Origin: Rhizomys pruinosus
Taxonomy: Eukaryota > Chordata > Mammalia > Rodentia > Spalacidae
Direction: 5' to 3'
NCBI GenBank assembly: GCA_009823505.1
Contig: VZQC01007982.1
Coordinates: 5,704,517 to 5,768,516 of the forward strand
Length of the DNA stretch: 64,000 nt
Within the stretch, counting starts at the first letter, position 1. Every line of letters starts with the position of its first letter. The position numbers and the translations under genes are program-made. The notes below the pieces were generated by a model that saw only the letters and a program-made list of their open reading frames with translations, made no database searches and was not told the origin of the DNA. Below are positions 47,396 through 58,842 of this stretch, piece by piece.

Positions 47396-47572
47396 AGTGG
47401 TTCTTAGCGAGCATCATAACCAGAATCAATTTTAGAGCTTTGTGTAAACATGTATCTCTATCTGTCCCCCTGGAAATTCTAATTCAATAGGTCTCTCTGG
47501 AGTGGGGTCTAGACATCTGCAGTTTGTAAAAGCTCCCTTGAGGCTCTGCTGAAGCATCCTGGCTTAGAAGTT
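47396..47572 (+). mobile_element. MER5A, non-autonomous hAT-type DNA transposon fossil
   Basis: It starts cagtggttcttagcgagcat and contains aattctaattcaataggtct, gagtggggtctagacatctg and agtttgtaaaagctcccttg, all matching the MER5A layout. The right terminal inverted repeat is eroded. Confidence 0.75.
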
Positions 47573-48056
47573 GCTTTGGTTTACTGGTGTTTCTAATAAT
47601 TTACGGTAGATGATGGAGTTCATTATTCTTCAGAAACCTATTTTTGTTTTGTCTTAAATGATGTTTTCCCCCTGGAAGTTACAGCTGTTTATCTCAAGTA
47701 ATCCTTTTTGCTTGAGTCTTTTTGGAAGCATGAAAATACTTATCTGAACATTCCTCCAGCTTCTCTTATTCTTTTTTGTTTAAGCACAAAGCCATCAAAT
47801 CCAGAAGGTCAGAGTTTCTGATGAGATTCCCAGTGTTTGCTTTTGTAAAGCATTGGAAATGTAGCTAGAGTAAAATTTCTCATGGTATTTCCACTTCTTG
47901 TTCCAGCCCCTTCACTAAGTGGAATTTAGGCTTTGGGGGAAAGGTATCTCTAAGAACTTAGTTTTTTTGTAAGTATTTATGTCTGTAGGATAGTTTAAAG
48001 ATCCGTTACATTAGCTATTTCCCTTACCAGGAGAAGCAAAAGACATTTTTCTGTTC

Positions 48057-48099
<43 letters not shown>

Positions 48100-48419
48100 T
48101 GGTGTTTAGTTGTGTGCATGTGATTGTGTATGGTTTGCTCATTTATGACTTTCTAGACCCTAGAGTACTAGCATCTTGAAAACAGACACACTGGCCATTC
48201 AGTGTATGAGCCGAGTCTACAAACGTATCAAGATCCCACGCATACTGATGAATGAGTTAAATGATGAGCAGGAACTCTGTCTAGAGTATCTTCTTTAGAA
48301 GAAAGCAGAGACCAGTACATATGCTGGAGCTCTCTGATGTTCATAAATTGTGCCATTATTCACTGTCTGGCATGTGCCAACCAGTCGATAGAGATTTGTT
48401 AGGCGAAAAGAAAGAATCT
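47573..48419. other. Unique sequence with a GT microsatellite
   Basis: A (GT)n run of about 40 bp at 48059-48098, otherwise nothing recognised. Confidence 0.5.
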
Positions 48420-48545
48420 TTGTAACCATGAATTTTAAGGGGAAGAAACAGGTCTAGTCATATTACTACTACATGACAGAAACAGGATTCGAACCTGTAC
48501 AATCCATCTCCACAGTTCAGACATTTAACAACTGTGCTTATTGCC
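48420..48545 (-). repeat. MIR SINE with preserved tRNA-like head
   Basis: Reverse strand reads ggcaataagcacagttgtta, then acaggttcgaatcctgtttc (an intact T-arm-like B box), then atgtagtagtaatatgac. This is the MIR 5' half, not a tRNA gene, because the acceptor and anticodon arms do not pair. Confidence 0.85.
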
Positions 48546-48614
48546 TATCCTAAATAACTCCAGGTGACAGGGACTCCATTTTGCGGGGAACCCTGGAGGT
48601 ATGACCTGTTCAAG

Positions 48615-48770
48615 AACAAAATTTGGAGTCAGGAAGATTTGTGTTTAAATTCTGAACTTCTGCACTTTCCACCTTGTTTCTTCCCTTGATTACAAAATCC
48701 AGATACTTATTTCTTTATTCTAATGGTTAAAAGTAATATCTCTAAACTGCTTTGAATATGATTAACCCTA
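48615..48770 (+). repeat. MIR SINE
   Basis: gagtcaggaagatttgtgtt, aaattctgaacttctgcac and taatggttaaaagtaatatc follow MIR order in the plus sense. It faces the previous copy. Confidence 0.65.
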
Positions 48771-49384
48771 AACTATACATCATCAGTTACCAACTGTGAC
48801 AGCCTATGGAGGCCCTCAGTGGGCATGAGACTCCCTTTAACACCCATACCCTTAGCCACACACGTTCCCATGTTGCTTCTTCTCTGACTGTCATGTAGAT
48901 AGAAGAAAAAGGGACAATTTCTTTAACGTTTGAGTATATGTGGAAGGAAAATATAAGATCTAGAAAGCCCTAATTCAGGTTGGCATGAGCATTTTCTAAC
49001 CAGGTCTGTCTGAAACGTGGACCTCCCTGCTCTGCAGAGGGACAGCCTCCACTGTCATCTTCAACCTGAAAGCTACCCTGATTAGTGGACCTGAGCTGTC
49101 TTCATGTAGTGTAGACAAGTATTTTGTTATTCCTAAGGCTGAGATTTTTTTAAATAGATTTTCAGTGTTTTAGACCTGGAATAAGAAATGGAAAGGAGGA
49201 AGAGAGGAGAGAGACAGAGAAAGAGAACAAGACAGAGTGACACAGAGAGAGACAAAAGTCAAGACCGAGAGAGAATAGGAGAAAAAGATACTGAACTTGA
49301 GAAAGAGCGGGTGCAAAAGCTAGGGTAGGTTGCTGGCTGTCAGGTATCCTGCTGGGACAATCGCTCTGTGTCAGCACTTTTTTA
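48771..49384. other. Unique sequence with a GA-rich tract
   Basis: 49185-49285 is purine-rich (gagagagacagagaaagaga). No gene recognised. Confidence 0.5.
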
Positions 49385-49505
49385 GCTGAGGACTATCTGA
49401 GGTCAGCAAAGTAAATCCAGCAATTGGCCCAAAGTGACATAAATGGCAAATGGTGGAGCTCGATTCACTGCCACTCCCTGACTCAACCCTTTCTATTTCT
49501 CCACA
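49385..49505 (-). repeat. MIR SINE
   Basis: aattggcccaaagtgacata, aatggtggagctcgattcac and gccactccctgactc match the reverse MIR core. Confidence 0.6.
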
Positions 49506-50364
49506 GCTGTTTGTTCTGTCTTCCCTCGGGAAAGCCATGGAAAGCAGAGCAGGAGGTTTCTATAACCGATCATTAGAACTTGTCCTTGAGCCATGCAGTA
49601 GTTCAGCTAGATGAGCACACTGTCACTCCCTGCCATATAAGGAAACAGAGCTAAACATCATTCCTTCCGCTACTGACTCAAGTCAGTAGCTCTGGTTAGA
49701 GGCAGACGGGATGAGAATTTTAGCCTATAGCAGCCAGAAAGAAACCAAAAAGAAGCCTTCAGAAATACATTTGGGTTTTCCTTGTCTGTAGCCCAAAGAT
49801 TTCAGCAAGCAGGTCACATGACTCTGGTCCAAGGAGATATTAAGGAATTAGATGCTGAAGGATTAACTACTTAGACAAATACTTCTAGTTGTTTTCATGT
49901 TCAAGTATGTCAAATTTAGGTATTCGAAGGACAGAACTGAGTGTGTGAGGCCTGGATGGGACACTGAGGGTCCACCTTTCCTGTCTAGCTGAAGAGGTTG
50001 GAGTCTGCTTGCATTGCCAGCTGTTCTCATAAGTGTATTTACTAATTAGACTCTACCTTGAAATTTGACCTTCTTCCCCAAACTCAGAGGTTTAATGTGA
50101 TCACTCTTCACCTTTGTGGTCGTCACATTGGGAATTCCAGAATACAGGTCCAGTAGCCAAATTTATGGGATAAACCAAAGAATGTATGAGAAGCTGAAAT
50201 TATTTGCTCAAGATCATCCAGTCTAATTTTGCTACCCGCAATGCTCACTCTTCCAGATAATTCTAAGAAACACTGCTTAGACTCCTCAGGAAAAGGGGGA
50301 GGGGAACCCCTAAACAGTCAATTTACTTTCCCCTAACACCCATCTTTGGCCAGATTGCATCTGG
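49506..50364. other. No recognised feature
   Basis: Unique-looking sequence lacking young SINEs. Confidence 0.45.
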
Positions 50365-50650
50365 ATATTGGTTTCTGAGAGCTGCTACAACAACACTACA
50401 AAGAGAAACTGACTTTGTCACAGCTCTGGGGTTAGAAGCCCAGGGTCAAGGCACTGCGGGTCCTTCAAGGACTGTGAGGAAGGCTCGTTGCAGCTGTTTC
50501 TTTGCTTTAGGTAGCTGTGTTCATGCTCTGCACGAGAGCCTGCATCTGCATTTCCTGTTTTATGAAGGTGCTGGTTGTCCTACTGTAATCCACACTACAG
50601 ACCTCTTATGACTTGATCATTTCTGCTAAGATCTATAGGACTACTTTGAG
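50365..50650 (+). repeat. Old LTR-type interspersed repeat, second copy
   Basis: ggtttctgagagctgctaca, actttgtcacagctctgggg and gttagaagcccagggtcaag belong to the same old repeat type as 24655-25280, in the same orientation. Confidence 0.55.
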
Positions 50651-51884
50651 CTGAAGGGGTTAGCACTCCAACAGATGGATTTAAGGAAGATACAATCCAT
50701 CCCAGAATATGCCCATTTCAAAATGGTGGTAGAGACCTATGTGGCACATTTTCTGAAACTGCAAGAACCGGAAGACCCTATTGGCACACAGGACTCCATC
50801 TTCCCTCTGGGTCTAGAGGATAGCTTTGCTGGAAACCTCTTGACCTTTTGAACTGCCTTTGACATTGACGTTCAGCTTTTCACAATATGAAATTCTGATC
50901 TAGTGAAAAGTCAAAAGAGGTCTCTGAAATGACGCACTGAGGCGCAGCTTCCCTCGCTGTGGCCTATCTGTGGAAAGCTGGGAAACCACAGTGGCAGACA
51001 GTCTGGTATGTGGCCATCAAGAGCAGGGGAGGGGGCGGGTGAGAAGGCCGGGCCATGGCAGAGCTCTGAGAGAGGTGAAGCACTCTGATGAAGAAGTAGT
51101 CCTGGGCCTAAGACACAGACAGCGAAGAGCCTGTGTGGGTGCCTGCAAACAGCGGAAAGAGATGGCAGCCATTTTCAGTGGGTTTTACACAGGCTGGTCT
51201 CAGCCAGTAGTCCTGTCAATACTGGGAAAATATTAGGAGCCTACACATATTTATGCCATGAATCATCTGTCTCTGTTTCTCCTGTCTCTCCTCTAGCCAT
51301 GCTTGAATTTTCCCACTTTCCTCTCAGTGGCCTCCAGACTTTATCTGGGTTCGGTTTAACAGAACTCACAGATTGTCACCTTTTGCCCTGTTACTTCCTG
51401 TAGGCATGGTGCCCCTCTTTCTCTTCCTTCTCAGTGTGTCTTCCAGCCTCACTCCTGCTCATGAATTCTTTGTCTCACACCAGATGGTTTGGGAGGTGAC
51501 TGTGCCAATTATCATCCAAACTGGGGGACGTTGGAAAGGGACAGGAAGAGCTATTAATAGCTTCCCTAGAATAGCTGTCCTAGGCTGGGACTGCCCCAGA
51601 CACATGGGGAGGGATGACATCCCAACCATGATTTAGTTTCTCCCCTCTATAAATCTCTCCTCACCTATCCACTACTCTGTTTCTTTCCCTTTCTTTTAAA
51701 AACCACTTATGTTCTAATTGTCTTTTATTTGTAGCCCAAGAGCCTGTATGCACTGAATTTCCATCTCCCATGCCTTCCTCACACCGTCATTTATCTTTGT
51801 GTCCTGTACTCCTTGCCCCTTGGTGATGCAGCCCTTTGTTTGTATGTTTCAGTTTAGTGTAGTTTTGTCTTTGGCTTTTTTTCA
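50651..51884. other. Unique sequence; GC-richer patch at 50930-51180
   Basis: The patch has gggggcgggt (SP1-like) and gaaaccacag (RUNX-like) but no splice signal I trust. Frames of 87-88 codons at 50970 and 51373 have no motif. Confidence 0.4.
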
Positions 51885-52005
51885 TTTATTGAGTCAAAGT
51901 CTTGCTATGTAGACTGCACTGGCCTCAAACTTGGCAATCCTTCCTTAGTCTCCTGGATGCTAGAATTCCAGGTATGTGTCACCATACCCTGCTTGGTACA
52001 GTCTT
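51885..52005 (-). repeat. Proto-B1-like SINE
   Basis: agtcttgctatgtagactgc, ggcctcaaacttggcaatcc and gtgtcaccataccctgct: a diverged 7SL monomer in reverse. Confidence 0.65.
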
Positions 52006-52287
52006 GACTATAATTGGAGGAGACCGTGTTTGTCAGCCATGGTACATGCAGGACATATTTCTTGCATTTTTTTTTTCAGCCAAAGCAAAGCATACCTGAA
52101 CATACCACTTTAAATTAAAGCACCAATGTTACAAGCTGCTTCGCAACTCAGGTGAGCCCTGACTGATCTGTCTGCACCTGTCCACATCTGTTCAAAGGCC
52201 AGAATAGTCTCCACACCACACAAATATCATGTAAACTCATTAGGTGTACCTTGGCTCTCGAGGGACATACTTTCTATGTGTGGACAT

Positions 52288-52632
52288 TGTGCTGGATAGC
52301 TTTAGTGTCAACTTGACACACCTGGGTTGAGGGAGCCTCAGTTGGGCAATTTGGTCCATTGAATTGGCCTGTGGCCACATCTGTGGTGTATTGTCTTGAT
52401 TGTTGAGCAGTGGCAGTATAAGAAGGCAGGCTGGGCATGAGCAAAAGGAAGCAAGCCGGTGAACATGGCCTGTGCTTCAGCTCCTGCCTCCAGGTTCCTG
52501 CCCTGAGTTCCTGTCTTGGGCTCCCTAAGTAATGAACTGTGACCCAGGAGATGTAAGCTGAATAAACCCTTTCCTCCCCAAGTTGGTGTCGGTCAGAGTG
52601 TTTTGTCACAGCAATGGAAGACAAACCAGAAC
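52288..52632. repeat. Rodent interspersed repeat, about 345 bp, name uncertain
   Basis: tagtgtcaacttgacacacc at one end, cagctcctgcctccaggttc in the middle and aataaaccctttcctcccca near the other end match a common rodent repeat. I recall it as URR1-like but cannot confirm. The 150-codon reverse frame overlapping it is not a gene. Confidence 0.6.
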
Positions 52633-52817
52633 AGACATCTACGTAAACCATTGTTGAAAATGATGAAACTATATAGCCTAAAAAATAAAAATAAATGACA
52701 GTGAAAGCTAACTGTATTGCCTTCATTATGACTTTAGCAATCTCTATTGTTTATTCTTTTAAATCATGTTTACCAAAGGCCTAGCAGTGACTGCTTTAGT
52801 TTAACATAGGTAGAAGT

Positions 52818-53050
52818 GGGGCTGGAGAGATGGCTCAGAGGTTAAAAGCACCGACTGCTCTTGCAGAGGACCCAGGTTCAATTCCCAGCACCCACATGAT
52901 GGCTAAGAACGGTCTTTAACTCCAGTCCAGGGGAATCCGATGCCCTCTTCTGACCTCTGTGGCATTGCACGACAGGGGTGCACAAACCTATATGCAGACA
53001 GTACACTCATACACATAAAATAATAAATAAATAATTAAAATAAAAATAAC
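52818..53050 (+). repeat. B2 SINE, full length
   Basis: gggctggagagatggctcag to an AT-rich tail, with aggtagaagt on both sides. It shows the 3' half typical of B2 here: ggcattgcacgacaggggtg and catgcagacagtacactcat. Confidence 0.95.
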
Positions 53051-53109
53051 AGGTAGAAGTAAACTCTAAAGTAAAAAATAGAATAAATATTCACTTAAGC
53101 CTCTCAAAT

Positions 53110-53143
53110 AGTGTGTGTGTATGTGTGTGTGTGTGTGTGTGTG
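53110..53143. repeat. (GT)n microsatellite
   Basis: GT run with one AT interruption, next to a B4-type SINE. Confidence 0.95.
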
Positions 53144-53359
53144 TCCCAGAGGTCAACATCTGCTGCTTTCCTCAATTGCTCCCTACCTTGGCTGGCAAGG
53201 GAGCTCCAGGGATATGTTCATCTCTGCCTCCCCAACTCTGTGTGCAGTTAAAGCATGGGCTGCCATGTCTGGCTCTCTACATGGAAGCCGAGGATCCAGA
53301 CTCGAGTCTTTATGCTTGCATAGCAAGCACTTTACCGATGGAACCATCTCTCCAGCCTT
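53144..53359 (-). repeat. B4-type SINE
   Basis: Reverse B4 (ggctggcaagggagctccag, gtctttatgcttgcatagca, gaaccatctctccagcc). Confidence 0.8.
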
Positions 53360-53373
53360 CAAATAGGATTCTT

Positions 53374-53620
53374 TTTTTTTAATTTTATTTATTTATTTAT
53401 TTTTATGTGTATGAATGTATTGTCTGCATGCAGGTCTGCACACCCGTGTCGTGCGATGCCGCGGAGGTCAGAAGAGGGTCTCGATTCCCCTGGAACTGGA
53501 GTTCTCCTGGTACTGGAGTCACAGACGGTTCTCAGCCGCCATGTGGGTGCTGGGGATCGAACCCGGGTCCTCTGCAAGAGCGGTCGGCGCTCTTAACCGC
53601 TAGGCCATCCCTCCAGCCCC
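53374..53620 (-). repeat. B2 SINE, young, with 17-bp internal duplication
   Basis: Complete reverse B2 with the exact 14-bp duplication caaataggattctt at 53360-53373 and 53621-53634. It has cctggaactggagttct then cctggtactggagtcac at 53489-53522, the same duplication as in 26869-27117. Confidence 0.95.
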
Positions 53621-53634
53621 CAAATAGGATTCTT

Positions 53635-54770
53635 TACATGACTCTGCTATGTGCAACTTTTTTGTTTTTGGGTTGCCTAAGAAAGTTCTCAAATTCCCCC
53701 TTGACTCTGAGGGAAGAAAGAAGGAACATGTTCCTCTTGGACATTACTGGAAATTTGTCCACAGATGCCTGAAGTGCTCAGTGGCTCAGCAGCATGTAAG
53801 CCAGAAGACACTTGCATGCTTTTCCTAGTACTTATTTGGGGATTTTTGACTGAATAACTTTCTCTACTCACTCCTTCTCAATGTCCTCAATCCTTTTTGG
53901 TTTTCATTTCTTCTCCCACTGAGATGTATACAGTGGTGAATATCCTATGACTATTGGGCAGCCTTTGGTTTCAGTCAAGATGGCCCCTGGGCTCTCTTGT
54001 TTACAAAGACTGATGATAAAAAATTCTTTTCCCACTCTTCTGAGGGCAGGTGTAGAGTGTTGGCCATGGTGGGGTGGAAATACCTATTCATTTGTCTTGA
54101 GATTTGATGACGCAGTAGGGTCAGCTGGCCTGGAGCTGCCGAGCCATCTGTGTTTGGGTAAATAGGAAGTGAGCCGTGTAGGAGTTTGAGAGTTGTTTTC
54201 TTTTGGTCTTACTTGGTTAAACCTTCATGCCTTTCCATATTTTTGGCTTTTACATGTGCTCTTAAAAATACAGCAGTTGCGGGAGTAGTTTTACACCATA
54301 ATTCCTTTCCAAGGTGGTGTTCGGGTGAGATTCAAGCTTCCGATGCCTGTAGGACCCTAGTCCTGCTTCCGCTCCACAACTGATAGCCTGTGGGACTCTG
54401 AAGGGCCCCTTGTACCTCCGGCTCCCTGATCATAAACCACCTCTAGCCTGACTCTTCCCTGTAACTCCCAGCTAGGGAGCAATGAGCTTTCATAGTCAGT
54501 GACTTCAGGCAGTAAAGTATCTTTCAAGAACAGATATGGTTTCCTTTAGTTTTTCCTTTGAAAGATGAAGACTCGATGATGGTTACTTTTCCGGGTAGGA
54601 GTCAAATATTCATGAAGAAAAGTCTAAACTGAAAGTATTGATCTGAGGTTTCCAAGTATGTATCCCACACATGGACACCTTCCCCAGACTCCTGTATCTG
54701 GGGTGCTCCAGTCCCAAACTTCTTTTCATTTCTTTAAACTTAATTTTTAAAAGCTGGGATACATGTTTAG
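53635..54770. other. No recognised feature
   Basis: Unique-looking sequence; no motif in the short frames. Confidence 0.45.
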
Positions 54771-54785
54771 AAAATTAGAAAACAT

Positions 54786-54999
54786 GGGGCTGGAGAGATG
54801 ATAGCAGAGGACCCGGGTTCGATTCCCAGCACCCACATGGCGGCTAAGAACCGTTGTTAAGTCGGATGTGGTGGTGCACGCTTTTAATCCTAGCACTCCG
54901 GGGGCAGAGGGATGCGGATCTCTGTGAGTTCAAGGCCAGCCTGGTCTACAGAGTGAGTTCCAGGTCAGCTGGGGCTACAGGGAGACCCTGTCTCAAAAA
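54786..54999 (+). repeat. Composite B2-B1 SINE dimer, copy 3
   Basis: A B2 head with a small deletion (ggggctggagagatgatagc) runs to ggctaagaaccgttgttaa and joins B1 (gtcggatgtggtggtgcacg) to a full B1 end and A tail. The exact 15-bp duplication aaaattagaaaacat lies at 54771-54785 and 55000-55014. This is the clearest evidence that the dimer inserted as one unit. Confidence 0.94.
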
Positions 55000-55107
55000 A
55001 AAATTAGAAAACATAAGAAGGCTAATTCAAAACCTTAATTCAATGCATAATATTAGGGTTCTGAGGAAAGCAATTTGCCTCTACTCATGTCCTTAAAGTC
55101 ACTGTTA

Positions 55108-55420
55108 ACAGGTGTAGGCTACGGAGATGGCTCAGTGCTAAAGCACTTGCTATCCAAACATGAGGGTCAGAGTCTGGATACTGGCACCTGTATGAGTGCT
55201 TGGTAGGTGTGGCGGCTGCCTGTATCCCGTGGCTTGGGAGACAGAGGATTCCCCAGGGCCAGCTGCCTATCTACACTACTGGAGTCAGCAAGCTTCAGGC
55301 TCAGTGAAGAGCAGTCAAAGAAGAATCCAGACATGACCTCAGGCCTCTATAAACACATGCACACTGGCCTACACACGTGAGCATGCATACACACATACCA
55401 CATGTACATGTAAGAAAATC
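55108..55420 (+). repeat. B4-type SINE
   Basis: ggctacggagatggctcagt, tggtaggtgtggcggctgcc and gacctcaggcctctataaac follow B4 order, ending in a (CA)-rich tail. Confidence 0.75.
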
Positions 55421-55677
55421 AAAAACAGTCATCTTTTTTGGACATATACTGAAAACCTACAGTGCTGGGAAGGGATGGTTAATTACAGCAAAGTACCATC
55501 CATTTGAAGCTTTTTTCTAACCTTAGTTTTGTGTTTTCTTTTTAAGCACATAGTGAACAACTGTAAAATCTTAGACTCTTGTTGCACTTAGATCCACTAC
55601 CATTTATTTCATCTGTATTTAAATTTCTAACACATGAAATCATATATGTGAACATTCTTGTGCTTTACTTAAGTTTT

Positions 55678-55939
55678 TTTGTTTGTTTGTTTTTGTTTTT
55701 GAGACAGGATCTCCCTTTTAGTCCTAGCTGACCTGGAGCTCACTATGTAGACCATGCTAGCCTTGTACTCACAGAGATCCACCTGCCTCTGCCTCCCAAG
55801 TGCTAGGATTAAAGGCATGCACCACTACGCCCGGCCTAAGATGGTTTTTATACACCATATGGGTGCCAGGAATTGAACCTGGGTCCTCTGCAAGAGCAGT
55901 CAGTGCTCTTAACCACTGAGCCATCTCTCCAGCCCCATG
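55678..55939 (-). repeat. Composite B2-B1 SINE dimer, copy 4
   Basis: On the minus strand a B2 head (gctggagagatggctcagtg) runs to gtataaaaaccatctta and joins ggccgggcgtagtggtgcat. The B1 part has the ctaggactaaaagggagatc variant. The 10-bp duplication cttaagtttt lies at 55668-55677 and 55940-55949. Confidence 0.92.
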
Positions 55940-55949
55940 CTTAAGTTTT

Positions 55950-56625
55950 AAAGTACTCTCAGAACCTAAAAACTGAATAGAATGAAATCATGTGGGAACA
56001 TCATGATGGTGCTTGGAGTTAAGCTTACACAAGCAATCATATGCATGGATTGTTACTTTTAGTCTTTAAATGAAATTTTATTTTGAAATACTTTTAGATT
56101 TACAGCTGCAAGATTATCAAATTCTCATGCCTTATTATTAACATTAGTGAGCTATATTTGTAACAAATGATAAAACAATATAATTATAGCAGTTATTAAT
56201 GAAACACCACACTTTTTTTTTTTAATCTTTGTTTTTACCCAGTGTTCTTTATTTTTTCAAGTCCCTAGGATCAATTTTTATAGGAAAATTGTAACATGTG
56301 CATCATGGACTTATTGATGGGTCTATAACATATGAATGAAAATAATATAAAGCAACTCAGTTCTTGAACCTAGGCTCCTGGACAACCAATTCTTTTGAGG
56401 AATTTCTACCTGGACCACCCTAGGATTCTTCTGGTCTTTGCCTTACTTCCCTTGGGACCCTGAGTAGATTCTTCAGCCTGCTCCATCCTGATGCCAGACA
56501 TTACAAGTCTTTTGGTAACTGAGGCTGGCCATCCCAAACAGATAATAATACCCAGCACTATACACAGCTATGTTATCCCCCCAACCTCATGCACACTCTA
56601 CAATTATAAACTGGAGCATCAGCAT
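55950..56625. other. No recognised feature
   Basis: AT-rich unique-looking sequence. Confidence 0.45.
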
Positions 56626-56640
56626 GAAAGTGTATACCTG

Positions 56641-56849
56641 GGCTGGAGAGATGGCCTAGCGGTTAAGAGCACTGACTGCTCTTGCAGAGGACCTGGGTTC
56701 GATCCCCAGCACCCACATGGTGGCTGAGAACCGTCTGTAACTCCAGTTCCAGGGGAATCCGACACCCTCTTCTGACCAACAAGGCATTGCACTACACGGG
56801 TGCACCAACCTACATGCAGACAGTACATTCATACACATTGAAAAAAAAA
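56641..56849 (+). repeat. B2 SINE, young
   Basis: Complete B2 with the exact 15-bp duplication gaaagtgtatacctg at 56626-56640 and 56850-56864. Confidence 0.96.
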
Positions 56850-56925
56850 GAAAGTGTATACCTGTCCGAGCTGCTCAAACTTTAAAGTTGCATCATATAT
56901 AGTAACCTGTGACTAACAGAAAAAA

Positions 56926-57082
56926 GAAGAAGAAGGAAAATGAGGAGGAAGAGGAGGAGGAGGAGAAGGAGGAAGAGGAGGAGGAGGAGAAGGAGGAAGA
57001 GGAGGAGGAGGAGAAGGAGGAAGAGGAGGAGGAGGAGAAGGAGGAAGAGGAGGAGAAGGAGGAGGAGGAGGAGAAAGAGGCA
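56926..57082. repeat. Polypurine (GAG/GAA)n tract with 24-bp period
   Basis: Units of gaggaagaggaggaggagga plus gaag repeat about four times. The Glu/Lys-rich plus frame and Leu- or Pro-rich minus frames are repeat products. Confidence 0.96.
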
Positions 57083-58649
57083 CAAAAGATCTATGTTCTT
57101 TCATATTTTGAAATAAAAAAGTACCTATGAGTTACAAATAAGCTATGGAGTGGCTTGCTTCCAAGAAATTATTTCAAGGTTACTCTTCCATATGCTGGTT
57201 TTCTAAATTTTCTTTGGACTATGAATTAGCAATGGACAGTAACAGAATCTATTGAATTCTGTTTATACCTTTGATAATTGACTCACTTTTCTGTGATGTC
57301 AGCCCTTAGAATGTAAGGATTAGACTAGATGTGGTCTCCTTTATCTCTAAAGTTAATTTACAGCCTCCCCTCATAATCTCATTACTGTCCTTTCTACTGA
57401 TGTTCTTTACTGCCATACTTTCACTGACAAATCACTTTATAGGTGCAAAAGAAAGCCAAATGTTGTTCAGATACTGCATACAAATGAGATGCTTTCAGGA
57501 GAACCAATTACTTCATTTATTATACCAGAATTGATTTTGAATAGAGATAAAATATAATACTTATAAGCAATTGAATGAAGGTAAACTTACGTCATGATGA
57601 GGAAATGTAGGCATCTTCCTTGATATATATTAACTGGGAGGGAAGATCTACTCGTCAATAGTATTTGTAACTAAGAAAAGTTCTTTAAAACCTGATAGTA
57701 ATAATATTGGTATATTAAGCCTCAATAAAGTTGGTTGGAGATACTGTCCCTAAAAGGGATGACTGAATCACTCTGAATTAGGAAGCCATCAAAGTCAAGG
57801 AAGACAATTGGAGCTTGAGGCTTGGGGTGGAAACAGTTACTGAGTTTGGCCATCTGTTTTGGTCTTTTCTGTTCCACATGTAGCTATAGAGTTTACATAA
57901 AAGTATCTCTCCAGAGGATCAGAAAGAACAGATTTATGGAACCAGATGTGAGTTTGCCTTTCTACAGGTGTGGCTCCCCAGCTGAAAGAACATGTTGTAC
58001 CAAGGATGGAGTTTCTTCTTATGTAATCAATATAAATTACCACTAGACTTTTACAGAGGTTGATAAAGCAAACATGTGTTGCTTGGATTGGCCTTCTGGT
58101 ATAAAGAGACCTTGATTCACTTGTGGCATAACATGAAAAAATGTACCATTTAATATTCATAAAAAACTCTGTAGAAAATACCGCAGCAGTAATCAAGCAA
58201 GATTGTTCAAACTTGGATACAGAGGTGATTAAAGAGAAATTGTATTTATGCATCTCTCTTTATCAAGAAAAACTTCTTAAATATCTTTGAAGTCTGCCAC
58301 TCTCCAATAGGAAAGGGTCTGGATAAAAATTACTAGAAGACTGGGAAAAACAATAATACCAAACAACAAAAAAGGTGAAAAGAGTACACTTAGTCAAACT
58401 AAAGATGAAAATATCTTTAGATGGCACAGAAAATATCTTAAATGGGGTTTTAAGAAAAAAGGAAAGGAAAAAAAAAGATTCATTTGGTAATGTCAGAACC
58501 TGTCTTACCATAACATGCAAAAAAGAATTTTAAAATTCTAGACAGACTAAAAATGTTGTTGGCAAATAAATATTTTATCACCAACATAGTTACCACAAAT
58601 ATTTTTGTTTTTTTAACTTTGCTGAGTTTTTCTTAAGATTTGCTCTTAT
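57083..58649. other. No recognised gene or repeat
   Basis: About 1.6 kb of AT-rich sequence. A 138-codon minus frame at 57837-58253 resembles no family I know. Confidence 0.4.
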
Positions 58650-58842
58650 TATTTCTAATGATGTGAACCTGTGTGTGTCTGTGTATGTGTGTGGATATGT
58701 GCACTTGCCTTCAGAGGTCAGAGGCATTCTAGAGTTACAGGTAGCTGTGAGTGGCCTGACATTGTGAGTGCTGGAAATCAAACATGGGTCCTCTGCAAGA
58801 GCACTATGTACTTTTAACTGCTCACCCATCTCTCCAGCCCCA
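58650..58842 (-). repeat. B2/B3-type SINE, diverged
   Basis: A GT-rich start, gtgagtgctggaaatcaaac and the end catctctccagcccc in reverse. Confidence 0.75.

Noticed and set aside
48485..48520. tRNA gene on the minus strand
   Set aside because: Only the T-arm is convincing. The surrounding sequence follows MIR SINE, and no acceptor stem pairs.
52274..52726. 150-codon minus-strand frame
   Set aside because: It mostly lies in a common rodent interspersed repeat and matches no protein I know.
53405..53772. Frames of 60-120 codons resembling each other across several loci
   Set aside because: These recurring peptides (for example around [15 protein letters not shown]) are translations of B2 SINEs.
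56882..57130. Glu-rich, Leu-rich and Pro-rich frames
   Set aside because: All are readings of one (GAG/GAA)n tract.
57837..58253. 138-codon minus-strand frame
   Set aside because: Similar length to other chance frames; no domain, and no poly(A) or duplication suggesting a retrocopy.
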